NCBI RefSeq assembly: GCF_024639685.1
Contig: NZ_JAHEHX010000005.1
Coordinates: forward strand, 1 to 64,000
Length of the DNA stretch: 64,000 nt
Reading direction: 5' to 3'
From: Polaribacter sp.
GTDB lineage: Bacteria > Bacteroidota > Bacteroidia > Flavobacteriales > Flavobacteriaceae
Shown piece by piece: positions 54,457-62,212 of the stretch (positions within the stretch are counted from its first letter, which is position 1; each line of letters opens with the position of its first letter). Under the pieces are notes generated by a model, which worked only from the letters and a program-made list of their open reading frames with translations, was not told the origin of the DNA and made no database searches. A program made the translations under genes and the position numbers.

Positions 54457-56049
54457 ATGAAAAAATACACACAATATTTCACATTATTACTAATTGTATT
54501 TGCTACTACTAGTGGAGTTTCTCAAATAGTACCTCATCCTAAACAGGTTCGTTTTGGAGAAGGTACGTTTGTAATGAGCAAAAAAACAACGTTTAATTAT
54601 AGTCCTGAATACAAAGAAATTGTTGAGATTTTTACAAAAAAATTGAATGCTCAAACAGGTATTAGTATCCAAAACAAATCGGTAAAAAAACAAGATGCAA
54701 ATATCATTTTAACAAAAGACTCTTCAGGCAGTCTTCATTCAGAAGGATATGAGTTGCATGTTTCTAAACAATCAATAGAAATTAAAGCATCAAGTAATAG
54801 AGGAGTCTTTTATGGATTCCAGTCCTTACTACAGATGTCATTACTTTCAGAGGTTAAGAGCAAAAAAATAGCGATTCCAGCGACTCAAATAATAGACGAA
54901 CCTTTATATGGATGGCGAGGTTTGATGTTAGATGAATCTCGTCATTTTTTTGGAAAAGAGAAAGTAAAACAATTATTAGATTGGATGGCTTTTTTTAAAC
55001 TGAACAAGTTTCATTGGCATTTAACGGATAGCCCTGGATGGAGAATTGAAATAAAAAAATATCCAAAATTAACCACTATTGGAGCTAAAGGAAACTGGCA
55101 TGACCCAAATGCTATCCCTCGTTTTTATACACAAAAAGATATTAAAGAAGTTGTAGCATACGCTGCAAAAAGGCATATAGAAATTATTCCAGAAATAGAT
55201 ATGCCAGGACATGCAGCGGCAGCCAATAGAGCTTATCCAGAATTTAGTGGTGGTGGCACAAAAAAATATCCCGAGTTTACCTTCAACCCTGGTAAGGAAG
55301 GAACATACAACTACTTATCGAATATTTTAAAAGAAGTTACTCAGTTATTTCCTTCTAAATGGATACACCTTGGAGGTGATGAGGTGCATTACGGAAATCA
55401 GCAATGGAAAACAGATAAAGATGTGCAAACGCTAATGGCAAAAGAAAATTTAGAAACCTTAAAAGAGGTTGAAAATTTTTTTTTGCATAGAATGAAGGAT
55501 ACCATTTTGAGCTTTAATAAAAAAATGATAGGCTGGGATGAAATTGTTGATGCCAATATATCTAATAAAGAATCAATGGTAATGTGGTGGAGAGGCGATA
55601 AACAAAACCAACTTAAAACTGCCTTGAATAATGAGTGTGATGTTGTTTTGTGTCCTAACATACCTCTTTACCTTAATTTTATACAAAAGGAATCTCATAA
55701 ATGGGGAAGAAAACGAAGAGGGAAATTTGGAACCTTAAGTAAAATATATGCTTTCCCTGAAAGTTTAAAATTAACGACCAAAGGAAAAAAATCTTTTGTT
55801 AAAGGAATTCAAGCCAATGTTTGGACTGAAATAATACAAAATGAAAAACGTTTAGATTTTATGCTTTTTCCAAGACTATTGGCATTAGCGGAGTCTTCTT
55901 GGACGCAAGAAAAAAACAAAAACTACGAAAATTTTCTACATCGCTTAAAACCCGTATTAAAAGTATTTGATAAAGAAGGTATTTATTATTTCAATCCATT
56001 TTTTCCAGAACTAACACCTGAACCTATAGGCGTTGGAAAACAAAATTAA
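54457..56049 (+). CDS. GH20 beta-N-acetylhexosaminidase (tandem copy 2)
   Basis: 530 residues with a cleavable signal (SGVSQ). Same architecture as the upstream gene 23 bases away: YGWRGLMLDESRHFFGKEKV, FHWHLTDSPGWRIEIKKYP, IEIIPEIDMPGHAAAANRAY, catalytic Asp308-Glu309 in IHLGGDEVHYGNQQW, and the same C-terminal 14 residues. Differences cluster in the N-terminal domain and in the loop after the WWRGDK segment, which in copy 1 is WWRHDK, consistent with drift or altered specificity. Both copies appear intact, so the duplicate is probably maintained by selection. Confidence 0.93.
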   Translation: MKKYTQYFTLLLIVFATTSGVSQIVPHPKQVRFGEGTFVMSKKTTFNYSPEYKEIVEIFTKKLNAQTGISIQNKSVKKQDANIILTKDSSGSLHSEGYELHVSKQSIEIKASSNRGVFYGFQSLLQMSLLSEVKSKKIAIPATQIIDEPLYGWRGLMLDESRHFFGKEKVKQLLDWMAFFKLNKFHWHLTDSPGWRIEIKKYPKLTTIGAKGNWHDPNAIPRFYTQKDIKEVVAYAAKRHIEIIPEIDMPGHAAAANRAYPEFSGGGTKKYPEFTFNPGKEGTYNYLSNILKEVTQLFPSKWIHLGGDEVHYGNQQWKTDKDVQTLMAKENLETLKEVENFFLHRMKDTILSFNKKMIGWDEIVDANISNKESMVMWWRGDKQNQLKTALNNECDVVLCPNIPLYLNFIQKESHKWGRKRRGKFGTLSKIYAFPESLKLTTKGKKSFVKGIQANVWTEIIQNEKRLDFMLFPRLLALAESSWTQEKNKNYENFLHRLKPVLKVFDKEGIYYFNPFFPELTPEPIGVGKQN

Positions 56050-56123
56050 GGGTGTTAAAATAAATGGTTATAATACTAGACTAAATAAATACTTAATTGA
56101 ACTTTAACAATTTAATATAGTAT

Positions 56124-56131
56124 TAACTTTG
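56124..56131 (+). promoter_or_regulatory. Candidate -7 promoter element before the T9SS sulfatase
   Basis: TAACTTTG matches TAnnTTTG 69 bases upstream of the ATG at 56200. An upstream TTG at 56097 is spaced somewhat farther (24 bases) than usual. The gap of 150 bases after the GH20 pair supports a separate transcript start. Confidence 0.4.
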
Positions 56132-56199
56132 TGTTGAGGGCTTTGTAGTATCTTCTAGCAAGATTGTATTTATAAGTACTGAACAAAAATATAATTATA

Positions 56200-57897
56200 A
56201 TGAGAAATTTAATTTCTATACAAGGTATACTATTGCTTCTTTTGTGTTGTGTAAAGAGTAATTTAAGCCATGCACAAGATAAACTTAATGTTTTATTTAT
56301 CGTTTCTGATGATTTAACGGCTACTGCAATTTCAACCTATCAAAATGGGGCGAGTGTAACACCAAATATAGACAAATTGGCTTCAGAAGGTGTTCAGTTT
56401 AACAATGCTTACAGTCAATTTCCTGTATGTGGCCCTTCAAGAGCATCTTTTATGTCGGGGTATTACCCTCATGCTGCAAATGTTTTTGGCTATACAAGTG
56501 GTCGAGAAGCTATTGGCTCTAGTCGTCAAACATGGCCTCAGTTATTTAAAGATAATGGGTATCATTCTGCGAGAGTTGGTAAACTTTTCCATATGCGTGT
56601 TCCAAAAGATATCTATCAAGGTTTAAATGGTGAAGATGATCCTATTTCATGGAATGAAAGGCATAATGGTCAAGGACCAGAATTTCAAGCATCTGGTGAA
56701 GGGGAATTGGTTCAAAACAACCCCAATGGCACCAAACCTATTGCAGATGGAAATGTAATGACTATTGTTAAAGCTGATGGTACAGATGTGCTTCCAGACC
56801 AAGTAACAGCCAACAAGGCCATTCAACTTTTAAAAGAGAATAAAGACAAACCATTTTGGTTGGGTGTTGGTTTTGTGAGACCACATGTGCCTTTTGTTGC
56901 TCCGGAAGAATATTTTACACCTTACCCTTGGTCAAGTATCGTTTTTCCACCAAGCTATAATGATAATTTAAATGACGTCCCAGCAAGAGGGATCAACTAT
57001 GTTACGAGTCAGAAAGCACAGATGAATACCACTCAAGAAAGAAAGGCTATTGCTGCGTATTACGCTTCTGTTGCTTTTATGGATAACCAAGTGGGTAGAG
57101 TATTAGATGCACTTAAAGCGGAAGGCCTAGAAGACAATACAATTGTTATTTTTGCATCAGATCATGGATTTCATTTAGCAGAGCATCGTTTTTGGATGAA
57201 AGTGAGCTTGAAAGACGAGTCTTCCAAAGTACCTTTAATTATAAAAGTACCCGGTAAACCTGCAGCGGTATGCAATTCTTTTGTAGAACTTGTAGACCTT
57301 TACCCTACTGTAGCTAGTTTAGCGGGCTTAGAGTATTCGCCACATATTCAAGGTAAAGACTTGTCACCTGTTTTTAATAATGCTTCGTATAGCGTTAGAG
57401 ATTTTGCTTTTTCGGTGTCTCAAGATGGTAAATCGTTTTTATTAAGAAATGATCAATATGCACTTATTTTACATGAAGAAAGTGGCTCTAAAGGAAGAGA
57501 ACTATACGATATCCAAGAAGATCCTTACCAAATTACCAATTTGGCAAATAAACCTGAATATTTAGAGACCCGTGTTGCACTTGCAACCCTATTAAGAGCT
57601 AAACTAAAAGAGGTTAGGAATAATGACATTACTGGTTATCCAGATGGTGTACCATTATTTATTTCTAAAGAACTCAAGTCTAATAAAGCTATAAAAGTTT
57701 ATCCTAATATTACTTCTAATATTTTAAATGTTGTTGGATGCGAGCCAAATTCACCCTATACAATATATAATTTAAAGGGTGTTGTTGTAAAAGAAGGGTT
57801 TCTTAACAACAATTCTGTTTCATTAAAAAATATGAGTAATGGCCTTGTTTTTATAAAAGTTAATACTGTTGTAAATAAAGTTATCGTTGCTAAATAA
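56200..57897 (+). CDS. Sulfatase, S1_7-like, with C-terminal T9SS sorting domain
   Basis: 565 residues with a cleavable signal (LSHAQ). Sulfatase blocks: VLFIVSDDLTATAISTYQN, FPVCGPSRASFMSGYYPHA with Cys77 as formylglycine, VGKLFHMRVPKDIYQG, FVRPHVPFVAPEEYF, FASDHGFHLAEHRFWMK and ELYDIQEDPYQITN. A further segment (about 490-565: AIKVYPNITSNILNVVGCEP, TIYNLKGVVVKEGF, GLVFIKVNTVVNKVIVAK) is a type A T9SS sorting domain, so the enzyme should be exported to the cell surface or medium. It is a paralog of the lipoprotein sulfatase at 11177, which lacks this tail. It converges on the PL8 gene, also a T9SS cargo. Confidence 0.92.
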   Translation: MRNLISIQGILLLLLCCVKSNLSHAQDKLNVLFIVSDDLTATAISTYQNGASVTPNIDKLASEGVQFNNAYSQFPVCGPSRASFMSGYYPHAANVFGYTSGREAIGSSRQTWPQLFKDNGYHSARVGKLFHMRVPKDIYQGLNGEDDPISWNERHNGQGPEFQASGEGELVQNNPNGTKPIADGNVMTIVKADGTDVLPDQVTANKAIQLLKENKDKPFWLGVGFVRPHVPFVAPEEYFTPYPWSSIVFPPSYNDNLNDVPARGINYVTSQKAQMNTTQERKAIAAYYASVAFMDNQVGRVLDALKAEGLEDNTIVIFASDHGFHLAEHRFWMKVSLKDESSKVPLIIKVPGKPAAVCNSFVELVDLYPTVASLAGLEYSPHIQGKDLSPVFNNASYSVRDFAFSVSQDGKSFLLRNDQYALILHEESGSKGRELYDIQEDPYQITNLANKPEYLETRVALATLLRAKLKEVRNNDITGYPDGVPLFISKELKSNKAIKVYPNITSNILNVVGCEPNSPYTIYNLKGVVVKEGFLNNNSVSLKNMSNGLVFIKVNTVVNKVIVAK

Positions 57898-58001
57898 TTT
57901 GAGAATTTAAGTTTATTTGGCAGTAAAACTTCACAATAGTTTTTATAAAAAGGTACTTTTTAGCCTCCTCTTTTAAATTTTTTAAAGCCTTCATATAAGA
58001 C

Positions 58002-60905
58002 TTATAGTTTTAAAAATTTCTTTGTACTTACTTGGCCTAGATGATTAATAATTTTTAAAATATAAATACCATTTGAGTACCTAGAGATGTCTATTTCCAA
58101 GAGGTTGTTATTAATTTTATTAAATTTAGCCATAACTTGTCCTTTTATGCCTATTATTTCTAAATAGTTTATAGTGATTCCGTTTTTGGTTTTTACAAAT
58201 ATTTTGAAAGAAGCTGGGTTTGGGTATATTGTAAATTCTGGTTTTAAGGACTCTAGGCTTTCGACTGACAAAGTCGGTTCATATTGAATAACTAGTTTTG
58301 GTTTACCACTCTCTGATGCATACTCTTTAGATCTAAAAGTTGCGTGGGTTTGCCCTCCAGTATTCTTAGATGTAATGCTTAAGGAGATAGTGCCATCTCC
58401 TAATGATTCAGAAACAACCTGATTGGTTACATCCCACTGCACATAACCGTTAGATTTTCCTTTTTGATTATCCAATATAGTACCTGATGCAGGTTTGTTG
58501 TTCCAGGTGATACTAGATTCTTTCCAACTATCATTTGAAACAAATTTTGTATCCCAACTTGTAGATGTTACATCAGATGCAGCAACATCTACTTCCATTT
58601 TTAATTTTGCGGAAGATATGGTTCCTGGAATGGTTGATATATCAAACTTTAAATAAATTTCCCTAGCATAATCACCATTAGAATTCTTAACCGTCAAATA
58701 TTCGTTTCCAAAATTAGTATTTGCAAAACTTCCACTTCTTACATAAGCATCATGAATAGAAAATTTATTTTCAAGTAATTGAATAGGCGTATCACTGTTA
58801 ATAGTAAATTCTGAAGTTGATCCTGCATAAGCACCATCTGACAAATTCAAATTTAAATAACGTGTAGCAGCTATTTCAGGAAAGTTAAAATAAGCATTAA
58901 TGTTAGTACTTGATTTACTTGGATCTGCAACATGAATGGTAACTTCAGGTGTTCCAATATTTTTTAGCATCATCACACAACGCTTATCTACCTGAATTTT
59001 TACAGAATCGTAATGATACACTCCTGCTTTGTAAAAGATAATTTGCAACAGGTTGAGGTCATTGTGTCTTACTGCTTGAATATCATTGCTGTTTTCAAGA
59101 ATTGTAATAGTACTTTGGTCGTAATTTTGCATTTCTGCAACTGTGGTTTTATTAGGAACCACAATATAAGCATATGATGAATTTGTAGGCTGTACACCAT
59201 GGTCTAGCCATAATTTAAAAACATCTTCAGTAATAAGTTCATCAGATCTTAAATTATTAATACTTTTCCAAGAACCCGATTGTGCTTGATTACTAATGTT
59301 TAATTGGCCTCCACTAGGAAAAAAATACCCAATATTATCATGTAAAAGCCAATCTGCAGTATTGTTATAGGTATGTAACCCACTATTTAGAGTTGTTGGA
59401 TCACCATTTTCAGATACAATAATACTTCCATCTAAATGACTTTGGTTTAGTGTAGATGCAATAGTTTGCGATGCTGTTGAAGTAATTTCTGAACCTAGGC
59501 ATACCACTTCATCATCAAAAAAGAACCATCCTTTTTTAGCAAAGGTTTTGTATTCTGTTTGGTAATAGGTCTTGATTCCATAAATCCCATCTGAAACCCC
59601 ACCTGAAAAAGTCGATTTTCCTAATACCCCTGACCTTTCCGGTAAAGGAAATGATGTAACTGCTGGTATGGTTGTTCCAGGAATTTTACTCCAATCCCAA
59701 ACTGGAAAAATATTGTAATACTCATCGCCATCAACCATGATGCAGTTTCCGCCATCAGCTAAATAGTTCCCTTTAAGGTTTTCACCATTTATATGCTCGG
59801 TTTTTTCTACTTTCGTAGAAGAACTCCTAACAGAAAAACTATAACCAGACCTGTTATGCAGGGCGAAATCGGAACGCCAATATTGGGTATGATTGTCATT
59901 AACCATATAACTTGCTGGTTGACTTCCTTCTAATCTAGCAATAGCCGCATCGTATGCATTGCTGTTTTCAGGATCTAACAATTTTAATTGCTTTAATGTA
60001 TTCACAAAAGAAGCACTAAACGTAAGGTCGTTTCTAGTAACACCTCTACCTATGGTGCTAAAATCGGCATGTTGCCCTCTTAAAATGTTCAACACTGTTT
60101 TATTGGTAAATTGAACCAGCAAATCTAATTTACTTGCAGGTATGGCATAACTTGTGCCTCTTAATCGGTACGCCATAGATATTTCTCCTTCAATGAAGAC
60201 TCTTCCATAGGAAAAAATAGCCATTTGTGGCCCGTGCTGTCTAAAGGAAAAATCATGCTGCAATTCTTCACTGCCAGAACTTAGTTTAATAGGAAGGAAA
60301 GCCTGGGTAACAGCTGTATTTGTTATAGATACACTTTCTTTTAACACGCCTCTATACAAAAAATGTATTGCAATATCAAGTTGATTAGCACCCGTTGTAC
60401 CATAAATATCGCCTCTATTCATTTGGTTGGTTAAGTTCGTTTCTAGAGCAGCTTCTATATTTTGTTCTCCAGCCCTAAGTATTACTAAAACAAGCCCTAA
60501 TTCCTTCGGAGTTCCTATAATATTCCACCAATTGTTATTAGTTGTTTGTGGGTCTTGTATATCCCAATATTCAAGTGCTTTTTCTATGGCATTAAATAAG
60601 CTTGTGCTTTTATAATGGGTACTACTTGGTAAGGTGTAAGCCAATGAAAAATTACGTAACTTTTTTAAGTGGTTAAATGGTTCCCAAGGGATTGTAGTAT
60701 CATTATAATCTATCTCAGTCCAAGAGCCATTGGTATTAATACTGGTTAAATCGTTTGTAACTTCAGCATCCATTAAAGTTACATCAGAGACGTTGCCCCA
60801 AGCTTCGGTTTGTATATTTTGAATAATGGTTTCGTACTCTGTTTGCGGATAATTATTACAAGACCAAATGGTTATTAAGATAATATAGAAGTATTTTTTT
60901 ATCAT
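58002..60905 (-). CDS. PL8 chondroitin AC lyase-like polysaccharide lyase with DNRLRE domain and T9SS tail
   Basis: 967 residues with an N-terminal signal; Cys16 resembles a lipobox, but the T9SS tail favours ordinary cleavage. The PL8 alpha-barrel and central beta domain show NNWWNIIGTPKELG (aromatic patch), TTGANQLDIA with Asn174, FRQHGPQMAIFSYGRVF with His224 and Tyr233, TIGRGVTRND with Arg287, and HINGENLKGNYLADGG with Glu375. Numbering and spacing closely match the known Asn/His/Tyr/Arg/Glu set of chondroitin AC lyase. A C-terminal DNRLRE (CBM96-like) domain (about 720-880: YVRSGSFANTNFG, EIYLKFDIS, WKESSITWNNKPASGT) precedes a T9SS domain (FTIYPNPASFKIFV, YSNGIYILKI). The enzyme should cleave chondroitin/hyaluronan-type chains outside the cell, giving unsaturated uronic acid ends for GH105. 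Confidence 0.93.
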   Translation of the reverse strand: MIKKYFYIILITIWSCNNYPQTEYETIIQNIQTEAWGNVSDVTLMDAEVTNDLTSINTNGSWTEIDYNDTTIPWEPFNHLKKLRNFSLAYTLPSSTHYKSTSLFNAIEKALEYWDIQDPQTTNNNWWNIIGTPKELGLVLVILRAGEQNIEAALETNLTNQMNRGDIYGTTGANQLDIAIHFLYRGVLKESVSITNTAVTQAFLPIKLSSGSEELQHDFSFRQHGPQMAIFSYGRVFIEGEISMAYRLRGTSYAIPASKLDLLVQFTNKTVLNILRGQHADFSTIGRGVTRNDLTFSASFVNTLKQLKLLDPENSNAYDAAIARLEGSQPASYMVNDNHTQYWRSDFALHNRSGYSFSVRSSSTKVEKTEHINGENLKGNYLADGGNCIMVDGDEYYNIFPVWDWSKIPGTTIPAVTSFPLPERSGVLGKSTFSGGVSDGIYGIKTYYQTEYKTFAKKGWFFFDDEVVCLGSEITSTASQTIASTLNQSHLDGSIIVSENGDPTTLNSGLHTYNNTADWLLHDNIGYFFPSGGQLNISNQAQSGSWKSINNLRSDELITEDVFKLWLDHGVQPTNSSYAYIVVPNKTTVAEMQNYDQSTITILENSNDIQAVRHNDLNLLQIIFYKAGVYHYDSVKIQVDKRCVMMLKNIGTPEVTIHVADPSKSSTNINAYFNFPEIAATRYLNLNLSDGAYAGSTSEFTINSDTPIQLLENKFSIHDAYVRSGSFANTNFGNEYLTVKNSNGDYAREIYLKFDISTIPGTISSAKLKMEVDVAASDVTSTSWDTKFVSNDSWKESSITWNNKPASGTILDNQKGKSNGYVQWDVTNQVVSESLGDGTISLSITSKNTGGQTHATFRSKEYASESGKPKLVIQYEPTLSVESLESLKPEFTIYPNPASFKIFVKTKNGITINYLEIIGIKGQVMAKFNKINNNLLEIDISRYSNGIYILKIINHLGQVSTKKFLKL

Positions 60906-61040
60906 AGCATAAAACAGGGTGCTTTATATAAAAGCTATTAGTATTATTTTGAAAGAGAAACTAATTAATAAAAAATTAATTTCACATTTTTTATTAGATG
61001 TTAAAAGGTTTAATAAAATCTTATAAAGATAATTCATATT

Positions 61041-62111
61041 TTATTTTTTATAGCTCTTTATTTCTGGAAAGTCTTTTAAAAATTGTTCGGCCAATGCTTT
61101 AGCTCCTAATGCTGATGGGTGCGTTCCGTCCTTAGCTAACATTCCATTTTTCCAATTCCCCATGCCATCAGATACAGCTTTGTCAAAATCGATATACCTG
61201 TAGCCAGATGCTCTAACAAATTTGTTCTTAGCCATATTATTTCTTTTGGAAACCGATGGAATCGTTGCCAGAATTAGGTTGATGTTGTTCTCCGTACATA
61301 ATGCCATCACTTTTTTAGCATTGCGTTTCCAACTTGAATTTATTTTCTTGTTTTTGCTATGGTCGTTCATTCCTAAACACCAGATCACATATTTAGGTTT
61401 GTGAATAGCCAATGCTGAAGTTAAGAAATCATAAGACGCTACCGATCTTCCTCCTGGCATTCCATCACAGAAAAACGTATAATCTTTATAGGTGTAATAT
61501 GGCCAACGTGCAGGGCTATAAACATTTACATAACTATCTCCAAATACAAATACGTCTGAATTATAATCTTTACAGGTAAATTTAAATTCATTTACATTGA
61601 TGACACTTCCAATAGAACGAATAAACGGTCTTTTCATCCCAATAAAGTCAGAAGTAATTTTAAGGGTGTCTTTTTCATTAATAACCTGAACAAGCGTTGA
61701 GCTTACATTTCTACTGATGTTTATGTTTATATTGTTTTTAAGACTTAAATTGTGCTTGTAGTAAGTTTTGGCTACTCTTCTGCGATACTTTCTATTGAAA
61801 ATTAGGCTGTCTGGAGTTATGATAATGTAACTAGACGCAAACCTTTTTGTTCCTTTTCCAATAATAAGGGTGTCGAAACTAACAATATTTCCGTCAAAAG
61901 ATATATTGTAATCTTGCTTAATTGCTGAGTTTATTAATTTATATTCTTCACCCCTTGATAACACAAAATTAGTAAGTTTATCGCCAGGTAATTTTATTTT
62001 GTTTTCTTGCTGTGGCTCATTCTTTATTTCGTTTTTAAATTTGAATATTATTATAGAAACAATACTTAAAATTAATATAGTAAAAAAAATTAATTTTTTT
62101 CGACTTATCAT
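61041..62111 (-). CDS. SGNH/GDSL-family hydrolase, putative glycan esterase, membrane-anchored
   Basis: 356 residues from ATG 62111; an upstream TTG at 62141 in frame overlaps a terminator hairpin, so it is rejected. A hydrophobic N-terminal segment (about 6-24) is a signal anchor without a clear cleavage site. A beta-rich domain (about 40-180) is followed by an SGNH domain: VFGDSYVNVYS with Ser193, GMPGGRSVAS (Gly block), WCLGMNDHSKNKK with Asn249 and KDGTHPSALG with Asp328 and His331. All four SGNH blocks are present. Family members include carbohydrate acetylesterases and lipases. Position beside PL8 suggests removal of O-acetyl or another ester from the glycan, but this is inference. Confidence 0.8.
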   Translation of the reverse strand: MISRKKLIFFTILILSIVSIIIFKFKNEIKNEPQQENKIKLPGDKLTNFVLSRGEEYKLINSAIKQDYNISFDGNIVSFDTLIIGKGTKRFASSYIIITPDSLIFNRKYRRRVAKTYYKHNLSLKNNININISRNVSSTLVQVINEKDTLKITSDFIGMKRPFIRSIGSVINVNEFKFTCKDYNSDVFVFGDSYVNVYSPARWPYYTYKDYTFFCDGMPGGRSVASYDFLTSALAIHKPKYVIWCLGMNDHSKNKKINSSWKRNAKKVMALCTENNINLILATIPSVSKRNNMAKNKFVRASGYRYIDFDKAVSDGMGNWKNGMLAKDGTHPSALGAKALAEQFLKDFPEIKSYKK

Positions 62112-62144
62112 CGTTCTGTCTTTTTTGTTACTTAAACTCAATAT

Positions 62145-62178
62145 AAAAGCCTCATAAAATTTAGATTATGAGGCTTTT
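62145..62178 (-). terminator. Intrinsic terminator after the T9SS cargo gene
   Basis: Thirteen-base perfect inverted repeat (62145-62157 with 62166-62178, AAAAGCCTCATAA stem) and an 8-base loop, 35 bases downstream of the reverse-strand gene ending at 62213, with T-rich sequence after the stem on that strand. It separates that gene from the SGNH gene. Confidence 0.85.
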
Positions 62179-62212
62179 TAATAAAAATACTATTCTTAAA
62201 AAACGTTAATTA

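Noticed and set aside
57898..58001. Terminator between the convergent genes at 57.9 kb
   Set aside because: Only imperfect, short pairings with interrupted stems; no convincing hairpin.
58002..60905. PL8 protein as a lipoprotein (Cys16)
   Set aside because: The C-terminal T9SS domain implies release or surface attachment by another route; the Cys context is weak.
61041..62141. TTG start at 62141 for the SGNH gene
   Set aside because: It would add residues without signal character and sits against the terminator hairpin; ATG 62111 gives a clean membrane anchor.
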